Below, piece by piece: positions 34,161-47,075 of a DNA stretch of 64,000 bases. This DNA comes from Physcia stellaris (lineage: Eukaryota; Ascomycota; Lecanoromycetes; Caliciales; Physciaceae). The first letter of the stretch is position 1; every line of letters starts with the position of its first letter. The notes under the pieces are model-generated. The model ran no database searches and was not told the origin of the DNA. It was given only the letters and a program-made list of their open reading frames with translations. A program made the position numbers and the translations under genes. Location: positions 124,001 through 188,000 of the forward strand of contig JABSSW010000002.1 in NCBI GenBank assembly GCA_018902385.1, written 5' to 3'.

Positions 34161-34705
34161 GGGAGAGACTGTATCGGTGCAGCTTCGGCCACAGCGTAGA
34201 GAGTATGCCTTACAGAGGTATCTAAGTGAATTGAAACTCCCTTTTTATGCGGTATGTGTGATGGTATTTCAATGTAGTACAATAATACCACCAAAGCGTC
34301 ATGGAACACTCGAAATCAAAAGTTAAGACGAAAGTACCTAGGTACGAGCTTGAGGAGATGACGCGTCACCGACTCACCGATATCATTTTAGGGTTGAGGC
34401 AGAAAAGTAGGTATCTTCGCAGATTTACAATACCTTACTGCACAATGTACTCATCAAAGTCAGCCACCTGTCAGTCAAAATGGATTCCTCCTGAGTCTTT
34501 CGAAGAATTTCTTCGTTCCAGGTCCAATTACTGCGATCCAATTTTCATCTCAGTCGACCGAAAATGCTCTGCAAACCCACGCCAACAAATGCTAAAATTG
34601 CTCGCTTGAACGCTCCAATGCTAAACAGACAGAGCAATCAGTAATCTACACACAGTATTACGAAGGCTGCTCTCCCAGCCCGGTTCCAAAACCAGCCACG
34701 ACCTG
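34161..34705. other. Intergenic spacer
   Basis: Promoter of the HET gene and 3' end of the next minus-strand gene. No separate feature seen. Confidence 0.4.
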
Positions 34706-36140
34706 TTAACTCCCCCTTCCCCGAGCCCTCGGACCCTTCTCCTTCTGCCTCTCCAACAGCAGCGTCAGCTGGCTCTCTGTCCTTGGTAAGCCCGCTTCCG
34801 CTCCCTCTCCCTCACCCCCACGGTTTAGCTGAATGTCCGGACCAGCCGGACCGGGTGGTTTGGAACCCTCTGTGAATGTCACTTTGCCTCTGCCTCTACC
34901 CCTTTCAGTGGGTTGTGGTGGATGGGCGAGACCCATGGTACCAGCTGCTTGGTATGAAGTTGGTGCAGCGGAGGACGGAGTAGGTTTGCGGAGTAGGGAG
35001 GGAAGGTTAACAAACGAGGACTGAGCGGAGCGGGTCTTTTCGACGAATTTGGTGCGGAAGTCGGGTTCTACTAGGGTATTTGGAGGTTGGGATGGGAGTT
35101 GAGGCGATGGAAGTGGTGGTGAAGGCTTGCTAGGTTCCGAGGACTCTAATGGTTTCTGTGCTGCTACTTCGGCTGTCCTGGGGCCTGACGTGTCTTGCAA
35201 ACCGGAAGTTGCTGCGGAAGGACGTGGGGAAACTGTACTGGACGACTGTGAAGACTTCCGCTTCGTGACGACAGGTCTCTTTCTTGCACTGGCATGGAAC
35301 ACCGTCTTTGTTCGCTTCGCCTTCGGGGCGGCTTCTGACGGCGGCCTGACGGTATCTTCACTACTGACCCTTTGTAGTGTCTCTGGGGATTCGCCACTGC
35401 TCTCTGGCATACTGTCGCTATCTGCTTCGCTTGTTGATGTTCCAGCTACCACGGGCTGCTTCGTCGAATATGGACCACGAAGTTCGGTATTGGTTTTGAG
35501 CGTTTTACCAGACGGTGTTGTCGATGGTGTGCTGTCATCTTCACCATCCGCCGAAAGAGTACTCTGTGCAGATACCCGAGATGCTTCTGTTCTCCCCATA
35601 GAAGTGACTTCCTGGGGTCTCTTGAGTATCGGGGGAAGCCTGGTCTTTTCCTTCTTTTCCTCCTCCTGTGAGGGCGAGGTAGGCTTAGCCCTGGCCTTCG
35701 AAGTGCCAGACGGTGGAGGCAGGACTTGCTCTCTAGATTGGGAGGTGTTTATGGCTGCACTTAGATTCCTTGATACTCTTGGAGATTGCGTTGGCGTAGT
35801 TCGAAGGGGACCATCTTCCGAGATAGCGCTGAAATGTAGGGCCAGCTGGCTGCCCGTAAGATGGTGTAATATCTTTTCACTTCCCCAAACTCTCCAAAGG
35901 AAGTTTGCTAGCCTTTGACCCGCGCCGTCAGGTAGGATATTCTTACTAGCCGAATAGACTAGATAGACGTGATCAATTAGCGACCGGTCCCTGATGGTTG
36001 CAAGCCAAAGTAAGGTGGTGCAATGATATACCTTTCCACAACTTGATAACATCCTCCACTTCGACATCGTAAAGCCTCTGTATCTCATCGGCGACATTCT
36101 CTTTATTGGTGATCAACCCTTCAGGGAGTCCTTCCGCCAT
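34706..36140 (-). CDS. AreA GATA-like domain protein
   Basis: Exons 36140-36032 and 35958-34706 encode 453 aa; donor GTATATC, acceptor CTAG. Splicing joins VEDVIKLWK to VYSASKNILPDGAGQRLANF, then LWRVWGSEKILHHLTGSQLA. This is the short conserved block known as the AreA GATA-like domain (PF08550), which lacks a zinc finger. The remaining 380 residues are low-complexity Ser/Pro/Thr/Lys with basic patches and an Arg/Gly-rich end (RGRGRGK, RARGRGS). The start at 36140 (MAEGLPEGLITNKENV) was chosen because it leads straight into the domain; an ORF at 36240-36527 further upstream is probably 5' UTR. The name reflects similarity to part of the nitrogen regulator AreA; a role in nitrogen control is not established. 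A long plus-strand ORF opposite exon 2 is a shadow. Confidence 0.72.
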
Positions 36141-39088
36141 TGTTACCAAGGCGCCCTGTCGATGAGGGCCTTTCTGGATACTCCAAGCCGCCACGCCTCC
36201 ATTCGCCACCGCCCGTGTTTGAATGTCGTATCGCCTTCCCTAGACGCGCATTGACTCGTGTCGTCGGAACTCGCTCGGCAGCGCTAAAACAAGCGCAGCT
36301 TGAGCAGAACAAGGCCAGCGGCACTGAAGTGGGTCACCATGTGGGGAAGGGCGAGCAGCGGTAGCTGATGGGAAGGATTGCAAGGAAGGAGCGTCTTCAC
36401 GAAGACGATTTCTTTCAGCAGTCAGGGAAATAGGAAGAAAAGTCGGAATGATAGGAGCTAGAGGGTCATCGGCAGAGGCCATGGTGAATATCAAAAGAAA
36501 TGTCAGTGCAGGGCTGGACCCGTTCACGCTCGAATGAAGCGGTCAGGTGCTTGGTAGTGGTAGTATGGGTAGACTTTCGGTGTCCGGCCCATGTTGTTTC
36601 GCAAAGGGGATGAATGTGACTAATGCTTTGGCCTGTGCGTGCGTTGTCTGATCCAACGTTGTGCAGAAGGGAGATTTTCCGGTTTCGGGAAGCTGACGGT
36701 GGGCAGGCTTCGCCCTTGCAGGCTTTAGAAGCTCCAACTCTACGGATCTTTGACTTTGGGCCAGGGTCCTCACGATCCAGGATGCCAAATCTGGGACGCT
36801 TGCCTGCCAATCGCGGCAGATGCTCAGGGCGCATCGAAAAAAGGGACGGCTCGCGGAAAAGGAGGGAAATCAGGAACCATGTGTGTGGTAGAACTGATCG
36901 GGAGAAGGGTGGGCACTGCTAAGAGAGAGAGAGAGATCTACACTGCAATTTGCATCTCTCACGTGGCACACCCTAAGAACAGCCTACAGATACCCCCAAG
37001 ATAGCCAACCGTCATAGGGTCGTTTATTGGGCATCTACTGAGCTGTTCGTGCTCGCCACCAATCGAGCCTTTGCCACCCTAGGTACAACACGACGATCCA
37101 GCGCAGCTGAGATCCATTTAGAGCGATGACTCTCATCATGTCAGAATTATCAATCTGCATCGGGATGGTCATGTGCTCATGAGCAATTATTCGCTCACTC
37201 CGTGCCTCCTGGCTCCTTCCGTGTCGCAAGGAGGACGGCAACAATGTCACCTCGTCAGCGGTCACGCTACCCTCGCTTCGAGCAGGTCCTGCCTATCGAA
37301 GCTGTCATGTGCGTGGGCGGTGAACCCAGCTGGAAAAGGCTCAGACATCACCGACCGTTTGGAGCTCGCCCATGCTCCTTCGGACAGCTCGAATCCTCCA
37401 GCTCTCAACAGACTCCAGTACACGGACCGCTGCACAAGTTCCCGTACCGACGCCCTTGACCAGCCTTGGTGCCTGATCTTGGCTTTTGTACCTGTCGACT
37501 ATGGCCGCTTGGACCTTTTTCACCTAAGATCCTGCCGTGTTATCAATCTATCTTATCCTCTGGCCTATCATCAGCGGTGGACGAGACTCGTTTTTCTTAG
37601 AGAGATGCAGGGTCTCTGTTCAAGTGAATGCACATTCGTATAATCCAGGCCTGGCTTGTAAAAGGTTGGATATCGTCTTATCTTCTACCATTTATTTCCC
37701 CTTTTCGCCGTTTGTCATGTCCTAGCATAAGTCGACGGTCCCTTCATACTGTATTATTCCGTTTCCCAAATTATGGCAGAACGTGATCATCATATTACAT
37801 CTGTAGTTCCAGGCTTCAATGTTGAGATGGAATAAGTTGCTCCTGACGAACGGACTGGAGATCGCAGATCAACCCAGGCGGCAAGTCGTGTAATCACTTA
37901 TAGAAAAGACATCGTATCATGTTCTAGGATTAACAAAATGTCTCCTGCAACATGCTTTGCCTGAAAGGTCAATCTTGACCACCGCGAACCGGGATGTGGT
38001 TTCAAGTCAGCACAGAAGCAGCTACCGAGCTACCTTCTCTGGAGATCCTGATGGATGAGCTTCGGCGCCAAAGGTAACCTGAGCACTTCTCATCATCATA
38101 TGTGTTGTTGTAATTTGGGCAAGATCCGCGTATTGTATCTGTACATTCTCAATTTCCCCGGCTGACTAGAAGGAGCATGGAACGTCAGCTTTCGGAGACT
38201 GAAGGCTGACCTAATCAACAAGAAAACAATGCGTATTCGGCTGCTGGCTTGTAGCGTACAAGCTGCATAATCTCTCTTTTATAGTTCGTGAACATGCGTC
38301 ATCTTCATAGGTGCACAGACCGAGTGAGATACTCGATTCTTATGATGCTGTACTCAAGACGGTGTTTTGTAACATGACAGATAAATCAGTTCTTTTACGT
38401 CCTAAATTCCTCTTAGCATGACAATCAACGACAGGCCTGCGTATGTACCAGATATACATAGCCCTGGCGCTCCACAATAGAGGTTTAGCTCTCCGGTCAA
38501 GCAACATGCCAGTCCGAGGAACGAAAACTCAGCTGTCCCGTTGGATCTTGAAAGGACGAGGAACTAAGTACTGTGTGCTACGTACTTTCTGGGGAAGCTT
38601 CTTAAAATGGTCAGGAGTATGCCCAGAACTTTCGCTAAGCAAAACCTGGCAACAATAATAAGTGGTTGTGCTTTCGGCGATTTTTGGCATTATTCCCAGT
38701 CTTTCGAGGCTCAAAGATTCAACGACAATGCGAGACCGTCAAATTGGAGGATGTCTCAGGAGCAATTTGGGCTTTGTATCCATCATCAAGAATTGATATT
38801 CCGGGTGCACGGCTAATAAGCGAGCTGTCTCAACCGTTGCTGTTGTTGTTGTTGTTGTTCAAAGGGCCCATGTTGCTATTTCAAGATTATGTTTACCGCA
38901 AGCGTGCATTCCAGCGACCGTGGAATGTATCACTTCCCAAAACCCCTTTATATTCCCAAACGGAGAATCTTCCTCTTCCTCTTCCAAACATCACAGGCAC
39001 CTAATTAATCGCTGAAAGTATATCACGTCTACGCCGTTTAATTAATTAATATCAGTCACTCGTTTCATCGAATAATCTTCACTCTAGG
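36141..39088. other. Gene-free region, 2.9 kb
   Basis: Plus-strand ORFs at about 36623-36922 and 37173-37643 have no recognisable motif. It contains AG dinucleotide repeats near 36921-36934 and a GTT microsatellite at 38836-38859. A poorly conserved multi-exon gene cannot be excluded. Confidence 0.35.
38836..38859. repeat. GTT microsatellite
   Basis: About eight GTT units with one interruption (GTTGCT at the left end), 230 bp upstream of the CFEM gene. Confidence 0.7.
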
Positions 39089-39974
39089 ATGCCTTGTACA
39101 AAGAAGATCGCTGCATTGGCAGCTTTTGCGGTGCCTTTCGTCTCAGCAGCGAGCATAGCAGATCTGCCAACGTGTGCAGTAGGTGCTCCCAGCGTCCAAG
39201 CAAGGAAATGAGAGAGACAAAGTATCCTGACCAGGAACAGTTAACAGCCGCCTCGTCAGGGGTAGCAGGCACAGGCTGTATGGCGACGGACTATCACTGC
39301 CTCTGCAGTGCAACCTCCTTCCTGACCGCCTTGCGAGGCCAAGTGATGGTAAAATGCAGCCCCGAAGAGTACCAAGGTAAATCCTCCTTCCCCAACACCA
39401 AGGCACAAATTACTGACCACGGTCCTCAGCAACGCTTTCCTTCGCGCAAAACATGTGCAGCTCCGCCGGCGTCCCTCTCAACCTCCCTGCACCCGACAAA
39501 CCCAGTACGGCGGCAGCAGCTCCACAAGCAACCACCGCCGCACCAGCTGCTACCCCCGCAGCCTCAGGCGCCAACGACAGCGACCAAAAATCACATACCC
39601 CAGCAACCGACGCCGCAGTCACAGCCAGCGACGGCGCAGGCGCTGCCTCTACCTCCACCCCAATAGTAAGTGCCATCCCCCACCTAGCCCTACCAACACC
39701 GAATCCACTTCCTCCTCTCTCTTGACCTGACCTCTCCGGCATCATCGCTCTCGCTCTCAGCGCAGAGCTACACTGTACAGCTAGCGGCAAAGACTGACAC
39801 CCTTTCCTCTCATCACAGATCCCAACCACGACTGCGAGCACGAACGGGAGCGCGAATGGCACCATTGCCACGAGCGAGCCTATGCCGTTCGAGGGCAAGG
39901 CGCCCGGGAGGCGACTGCAGTGGGCGAGCGCGGCGTTGATGGTGGGCGTCGTGGGCGCTTTTGTTGCGTTGTAG
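39089..39974 (+). CDS. CFEM-domain GPI-anchored protein
   Basis: Exons 39089-39178, 39241-39376, 39430-39665 and 39819-39974 encode 205 aa. A signal peptide of about 19 residues (IAALAAFAVPFVSA) is followed by a CFEM domain across exons 1-3: LPTCA, GTGCMATDYHCLCS, MVKCSPEEYQ and QNMCSS. Then comes a Thr/Ala/Ser-rich stalk likely to be O-glycosylated, and a hydrophobic tail (WASAALMVGVVGAFVAL) typical of a GPI signal. It is therefore an outer-surface or cell-wall protein; CFEM proteins take part in haem uptake, adhesion or virulence-related signalling. Only six of the eight usual cysteines are present: the second (after LPTCA) and the sixth (Gln in RGQVMVKC) are missing. The Asp of the TD motif, used in haem binding by Csa2-type proteins, is kept. 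Confidence 0.83.
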
Positions 39975-41056
39975 CCTTGGGAAGGGGGATGTTCGTGTAC
40001 AGCGCAGCGTTGGGGTTTTGTTGTGATAGGGTGCTGCTGGTGGTGGGCGTTTTGCATGGATATTTGGTTTTGGTTGCATTAGATGGGGTGGGGAGGGTAA
40101 TTGACGGGTGAGCATTCGGGGGTGATTAGATCGGTGTAGTAATTGACTGGATCTGATATATATCGGTGGTGCTTCGTGTTCGGTATTTATCTCGTCTCTC
40201 TCGTCCGTTATGTTTTCGGTACTATCCTATGGGTTCATAGCCTGAACCTGGAAGCACTGTTATTCTGTGAGATGCTTAGGGTAGGTAGTATGACGAGACC
40301 AAGCTTCTCGCTCTATGCCTCAATCTTGAATAGAACACTTCGCTCTCCCATCATGCTTGAACCCTAGATATTTTTATATTGGGCTTAGTGTCTTCGACCG
40401 CAAGGTGTGAAGGTTAGAGGAGTGGTTTCATACATGCTTTGGTATCTCATCGTCCTGTTTTGGCAAGGTAGGATGATAGGAAGGTGATAACCAGGTGGTC
40501 GATGAAGGAAGTTCAAGCTCAACAAGATGCGCCAAGTGGAGCTTTGCGTCCCAAGAATCAACAGCACTCTAAACATTTCCTTTGCATTGCTCTCAATAAT
40601 GTACATCATCTTTCCATAGCCATCCGCTCTTCAATAGCTAAAAAAATCATCAAGTATAGCACGATGTTAAAAACGAATAGCTAGCCGCATCTCCATGTCC
40701 ATTCAAGTATGTCATGAATTTCAAGACAAAGACGGACATGCTCGCCAAATGAACGCCCCAGTCATGTTGCAACTATCGTTGCTGTTTGCCACCCCTGTCG
40801 CCATCCCAGCTGTCAGAGATGGCGATCATAAACGCCGCCCTTTTGAAGCTAACCCAATAATACGACAAACGACAAGGGAGAAAAGGAAAAGCTATATGGG
40901 ACCTGTGGCTGGGGAGCTAGGAGGAGCGGATGGGTCGAGGTAGGGCTGTAGTGCGCTTTGAAGGAGCTGAAACACGGCGACTAGTAGCCATCTAGGGCCG
41001 AGTAGAGGGGAGGAGGGAGAGTTGAGGAGGGTGGGCAAACGGATGAAGAACTGGTT
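39975..41056. other. Tail-to-tail intergenic region
   Basis: 3' regions of the CFEM and RhoGEF genes. The ORF at 40695-40943 has no motif. Nothing else recognised. Confidence 0.4.
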
Positions 41057-44000
41057 CTAGTGCTGTGGCGGCTTATTCCAGAAATCCAAACTCGCAACAA
41101 TGTCTTGACCATCTTCGTCCTCATAAGCGTATAACACCTGTAATATGGTCAACGGAGACTATTGAGTAGGGTTATTTCTAGCGAATAATACGTACTTCGC
41201 TTGTTGACGAATGCAACATGCGTATGTTCTTCGCTGTTATTATATGGACTAGGGCCGCTGATTCTAGAAGCCTGATCTCAATGAAACCCGGCTCGAACGC
41301 GAGGAGGTAAGGGTGAGACAGGGCGAAGTTTTGTGGTCGCCCTTCCCAGTTTATCAACCAGTCTGGCCGCGCTCGCCAACCATTGCGGTTGACGAAAAAT
41401 GAGAAGTCTGTATAATGAAGCAGGAATTCGCCGTTAAGTCGTTCGATCGATATCGGCACGTTGTCCTTCCTAGTGACGAAGTCCAGTGATGTATCGGCAT
41501 GATCCAGCAATGGTTGAGTCTCCAACGTTTCCAGACTCACCACTTCAAAGCCACGGTTGCAGGCAACGCAGAGCTTCGACCTAAGGAAATCTATCGATGA
41601 TGACTCCGCCGGTACGTAGAACTCCTAGGCCAGATTAGCATGTCACCTTTAATGGAGCGCTAGACTTACTTTGAAGGGTTTGAGTGTATCCTGACCACTC
41701 TGGAACATTCGACCGATCGCAGGCTTCTTCTTACCTTTCGAGACGGTATCCATGGGCTCGAAAACCTTGATCGTCGTGGAAATGCCCGACATCTTGGCGG
41801 AGCAGACAAGGTGTCTGCCCATGCATACGCCAGCTTTGAAAAAGTTCGCATGGTTCTGAATCTTCTTCGGCCTCTTCAGTAAGGGTGACTGGCCGTCGCT
41901 TGGATCTAAGACTTCTAATGGATATGACAGCAGGGCTTTGCTTGCAAGGACAAGTAAAAGCTGATACTCTTCTAGAACATCCAATTGAGTTACTGAGGAG
42001 ATGTCAAGCACCCGCTTTGGAGTAGCATCGGCTGCCTTTGGACGACGATCGGACACATACACGCCAGAATCTGTTCCATACACGAGCTTGCGGCCACCAT
42101 CTGAATATTATTAGCGTGCACACAATTAGTTGCGGCACAGTGCTTACCAATTGGCACAAGGCAATTGACTTTGTGTACGTTCGAGAAGAAGTTTTCGCAC
42201 AGGATCGCCTTGGTATAAAAATCCCCCATATCACGGAGCTTGCGTTGCTGCCCTTCAATAGCCTCCATCCATTTCCTCCGAGCTATCTGGGAATTCGCAT
42301 AAAGCGTCATCTCGTAGCCTACCTTACCAATATGTCTGAAAGTGATCGGAAAGCCTTCTTTTGCATTTGGTACACCAACTTTTGGGCCGTTTATGGCTGC
42401 GTTTTTCACACTAGGGAGGAGGCTTGAAGAAGGTCTTTTTAACCCTTGTTTCGGGATCACTTCATCCATCTGCGTAATTAGAAGCAGCTCGAGTGGGATT
42501 GGCCTCTTGTAAACCTTAAGCTCATCTCGCTTGTTCACGGTTTTGTGTCTAACCAGCAGCAGTGCGTGATTGAATAGATAGACTTCAATCTCGCTAGAGT
42601 CCGTCGGCCCCTTTTTCAAGCCTCCTTTGTAGATGAGCTCGCGGTTCTCCTCCATTAATTTTAGGTCACCCTTTTCGCCCGGTGCCCATTTAAGCTGTGA
42701 TTGCAGTAGCCGCAGGTTGAAGATATTTTCCGCCTTGCCAGACTCAGAGTTGACTCTAGTGAGGAATTCTTTGATCATGGCAATTGCCTGCGGAATGTCC
42801 TTAGTATCCGGATTGTCTTCAGAAGTATACTTAGCCACGTTCTCTAAGAGCAACGGATACCTGGCTAATCTTGTAGTGGGTTTGGTCAAATAGCCGTTTA
42901 GCTCTAGCTTACGCGATTCCTTCAGCCGTTCAGTCTCGTCGACAAATCTAGAGAAAGCTGCGTTTGTCTGCCTCTCTTTTTCGAATTCATACTTTCCATA
43001 TAGCTGGTTGGCGCCATATCTAATGAATGGCTCGAAGCGTGGTACGAAGGCAAGGAAGATATCACCAACATTTCGTACGACAGGGTTCTCTTGCTGTCGT
43101 CTTGTCAACGCGTCTGCCATTTTGCTGTTGACTTGATGAACTTCCATGCAGTTTGAGAACACAGTACGAATAAACTTCTCTCTCCGCTGCTCTGGGATAG
43201 GAGAGTAGTTTGGGAGATTTGATCGCAGCGGTTTCATCCAGAAATCCCGTAGATACTCCAAGTCTTTGACGAAGTCTCTCTCGGTATACATGATTTCGGA
43301 TATGACTTCCTGCCTCTTCTTCTCCCTGTCCCCAACGCTGTCAGCGACCTCCTTGGACACGGTGTTTATCCAAAGTTTTTGTTCGTCACTCTCGTCAGCG
43401 TGCAGACTTGAAGTTGACTGCTGTCGCTTGAGGCCAGGCTGCAATTGTAGATTTAGACGCGCTTGCTGCTCCAGCCGCCGAGGACAAGCAATTGAGTAGC
43501 ACAGGCGATCTTTTGTACACGTCGGTGAATAGCATTCTGAGATCAACGTGAAGACGCCATTGACATTGGTCGAATTATCTTCCATCAACGATTCCCTGAA
43601 TTGGAAAATCTCTGTAGACGAGTCTCGAAGCCGATGATCATAAGTGACATCATGGAAGAATTTCTGGGCATCTAAAGCCCTTCCAAGAAGAAGTGCAAGA
43701 TTTCTATCGGTCGTTTTGATAATGTAAGCTATGAGATCCACGGCTTCGCTGCCGCTGAAAGCATATTTGTATGATAAGTCGTTCTTCTCGCGATCTCCAG
43801 CAGAAATCCTTTCTCGGAAGACCTCCGCAACTCTTGACAGCAAGGCAGGGTACACGAGAGGGGCTCGACTCTGAGCTGAGATAAGAGCATTGTTAGAGGA
43901 GGTTTGGCTCTGAACGGAGGGTCTATGCCGCAACGAGTCACTCCTTTCAGAAGGAGGCACTATGGTCGAAGCCATTGACATCGTCCGAGACGGTGCGTTT

Positions 44001-44884
44001 GATTGAGGGCTTATAGCATGGGCATCCCGAGGCATTCCGTTTGATCCCGGCGAGTTTGAAGGATTCGGTTCTATCTCAGGGCCAGACTCTCTTCTGCGGT
44101 TTGGTATGACTCGTCCACTCATGGTCTGACTGTGATCCTTTTCCGATGAGAACGAGCTCATTGACATTGCTCGCTCGTCATGTCGTTCAGGGACGATCCT
44201 GCCTTGGGCTGTTGTCCGGGAGCCCATAGAGTGATATGGTTGTTGTCGGAAGGAGTTTGCTGAGGCTTGTGTGTAACTGCTTGTCGTAGGATTGACTGTT
44301 GACGAGGCCGACATCGAAGACATAGCCGCCATTGATCTGGTGCGAAATGGATCGGAGTTTAGTGCAGGGTCTGGAGGATATCCTCGATTGGGTATAGGTT
44401 TGTATGAATCTGTGATATTAGTAGGATACCCTCGATTGGAGGGCTGCCTGTTGTACTGAGGGGGGATAGGTTGTCGAGAGTCGACACGCTGCGGCTGGGG
44501 ATATGGACGGCTGCTTGGGTTTAAAGGTTGTGGAAGGTTCTGGGGTTGCGGTTGAGGTTGTACTATTCGATTATTTGGTCGCTGACCTTGGTAGTACCCA
44601 TTTGTAGCAGGGGGCGGATAACCATTTTGTTCTTGCCGCATGGGGGAGGGGCGACGCATTGCTGCCGCTGTGGACATCTGGCTGCCTATAGGGGCTTGCG
44701 AAGTCATGGTTTGTGATCTTTCCTCGGGCAGTGGAGTGGTTTGTGAGCCCATGGTCTGAGACCTCCCCGGCGGGGGGGCCGCCCCAAAGATGTTCGAGAA
44801 AGCAGCATCTCTTTGATAGGACGAAGCATGTCCATAATTGTTAGGCCGTGGAGGCTGGCCTTGTTGAACGCCATATTCCGACAT
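41057..44884 (-). CDS. ROM2: Rho1 guanine nucleotide exchange factor (Rom2-like)
   Basis: Exons 44884-42148, 42100-41670, 41624-41196 and 41137-41057 encode 1,225 aa with canonical GTAAGC, GTAAGT and GTACGT donors. A disordered Pro/Gln/Ser-rich N-terminus (1-340) is followed by a DEP domain (about 345-430), a DH catalytic domain (about 525-715, with RQEVISEIMYTERDFVKDLE and KPTTRLARYPLLLENV), a PH domain (about 745-885) and a C-terminal CNH domain (about 890-1200). This order is that of yeast Rom1/Rom2, which load GTP on Rho1 at the plasma membrane in the cell-wall integrity pathway. The gene is complete. It is divergent from the V-ATPase proteolipid gene across 603 bp. Confidence 0.92.
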
Positions 44885-45487
44885 TACTAGTCCCTATTGC
44901 AATGTAGATTCCCCCAGAGAGGGCCGTCTGACTGATCCACAAGCTCTCGTAGCCAATGTCGCGACGCCAATGCTGATAGTGCAGGTAGTTTTGAGTGAAG
45001 CCTGCCTGAGTCCTCTGAGGATCACGTCTATCGTAGTGAGTGTTAAGAAGGCACTCAAGGAGAGTTGTTGGCCCTATCGCCCATGAATACGAAGTCGTGA
45101 TTTTTGCCTCACCCTTGGCAGGAGCGGAGAGATCGGATGAGGTAGGGATGGCTATGAGGCAAGAGGCATTACATTTAATGACCCAGATTTCGGATTGCTC
45201 ATGGAAATCAAGCAATGCAGAGTCGATATCGCTGTTGGGCATGTGCGGTCAAGGATTTCTTTCTTGAAATGGCAAGCGGGTGAACCTAACCCTGCTTCTG
45301 CATCATTTCATAAGGTATCTACGTTTGCACCACCTTTGACCTCTACACCCAATAACTCCTTCACTTCGAAAGCCTTCTATTCAGACAAAGATCCTTCAAT
45401 CCTTGCAATCACTCAATACTAACGCTTTGACGACGTCCTGCGGAACCTGTGGAATACCTGGGTAAATACAGAGTGATCTGCTCTACT
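44885..45487. promoter_or_regulatory. Divergent promoter region, RhoGEF / V-ATPase c'
   Basis: The 603 bp separate two head-to-head genes and must carry both promoters. I could not identify a specific factor site. Confidence 0.4.
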
Positions 45488-46367
45488 ATGGCGGAAAATG
45501 AGCTCGCTCCTAAGTTTGCCCCTTTCATTGGGATGGTATGTTTGGGCCCGGACAGTATATCTTGATACGTCGCTAACAGATGTCAAGGGCGGTATTGCCT
45601 TTGCAGTAAGTCTTGATTGGTGGCGCGGAACTACTTCAACAGCACGCTGACGAGTCAATAGATGATATTTGGATGTGCGTCTGCTACTCTCATTTGGAAA
45701 AGAAACATCGAGGGCTGATTCACATGATGCGCAGGCGCTGGAGCAGCATATGGGACAGCCAAATCAGGAATAGGGATATCTGGAGTTGGAACATTCAGGC
45801 CGGACTTGATCATGAAGGTCAGTGGTTGTCCTTGGTTTGCGCTGGAGGTGGAGAAGCTGATATTGGGCGTCGCAGTCACTGATACCTGTGGTTATGGCTG
45901 GTATCATCGCTGTGTATTCTCTTGTCATATCGGTTTTGATAGCTGGGGATGTCAAACCTCCTCCAGACAGATACTCGTTATTCGAGTACGCATATTCCCG
46001 GACGCGCTCTTCCTTCCAGCGAATGCTCATGGTTGATCTAGTGGTTTCATGCATTTGGGTGCAGGTCTCTCCGTGGGTTTGACCGGACTGGCAGCTGGAT
46101 ACGCGATAGGAATAGTTGGGGACGCCGTATGTATTAACCGTGTGGGTTAGTATGGGATGCGGCGCTGATCGATAGTAGGGTGTACGAGCATACATGTTGC
46201 AATCGAGAATCTTTGTTGGAATGGTGCTGATATTGATTTTTGCCGAAGTCTTGGGGCTCTACGGGTAAGTTGACTGTCTTTCTCGATGCTCACCTTTGTT
46301 GGGGATGCGCTTGCTGACAATCGCCAGTCTGATTGTTGCTTTAATTATGAACACGCGCACGAACTAG
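45488..46367 (+). CDS. VMA11: V-ATPase proteolipid subunit (c', Vma11-like)
   Basis: No long ORF marks this gene; it is assembled from eight exons: 45488-45535, 45588-45605, 45662-45674, 45735-45817, 45876-45985, 46042-46126, 46179-46264 and 46328-46367, total 483 nt, 160 aa. All phases agree and the protein matches the proteolipid family: [79 protein letters not shown] and [20 protein letters not shown]. Four TM helices are expected; the proton-carrying Glu of the last helix (FAEVLG) is present. It forms part of the V0 rotor ring acidifying the vacuole. The [17 protein letters not shown] loop and the NTR-type end resemble Vma11 (c') more than Vma3 (c). Exons 2 and 3 are microexons of 18 and 13 nt. 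The second exon needs the distal CAAG acceptor. Confidence 0.9.
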
Positions 46368-47075
46368 AATTTCATCGCATCTTTGTAGGAACATGGAACA
46401 TGGATCACGATTTTGATGGAGGCCATGGGCCGAATTGACCCTCTTGCCAGGTGCTTGTTCTCCAAATCGAGGAGATGCAGTCATGACAAGCCACCAAATA
46501 TCACGGTACAGTATTTGAAGACAAAATCACCTTCAGATCTATTATAGACCCGGAGAAGAGTAAGCTCAAGGCTTCTCGACAAGATGTGTATCATTCAGTG
46601 TACAGAAAGGTCTTTCTCTAGATCTCAGTGAATGGCTAGCTGTTTGGGTGCGGTGAAATGGCCACTGGTTCGATAAGGCTAGAGGGGAACATGGGTGAGT
46701 GTCGGATATAACTTCCTGAAGAACCTTACTCGTTCCTGAAGAGTGAGAAGAGTTCTATGCAAGAGCCGACAGGGGAGGTTTCTTACAGGTTATGAACTTA
46801 TGGTTCCACCAGTGCGGAAAGCCGAAAGCCAGATTCCCCAAGCTCGGCCAAGACCTAGAACTTTAGAAGCCTCCGGACCCTGAAATTCTGACCCGCCTCG
46901 CCCGGCTGGAAGCTTCATCTCAGAGAGACTCGGCTTCCTCTGAAACTCACTTCACCCTTCCAACCCTCCGTCTGACCAGATTTCCCAACCATTGACCATT
47001 GCCAACTCACAATTACTGTGCTTCACCCCGTGTCATCGCTCTTCATGGCACAAAACTTGACCATGTCTACCCCTC
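46368..47075. other. Intergenic region
   Basis: No gene seen. It contains the promoter of the kinase gene; the stretch before the kinase ATG is pyrimidine-rich in parts, as is common for fungal promoters. Confidence 0.4.

Noticed and set aside
35127-35918. 263-codon plus-strand ORF
   Set aside because: It lies opposite exon 2 of the AreA GATA-like gene, whose frame carries the conserved domain; the opposite ORF is a composition shadow.
37173-37643. 156-codon plus-strand ORF in the 2.9-kb gene-free region
   Set aside because: No domain, unusual composition and overlapping ORFs in other frames; not supported as a gene.
45764-46195. Minus-strand ORF of 143 codons
   Set aside because: The plus strand here encodes V-ATPase proteolipid exons with matching phases; the minus ORF has no motif.
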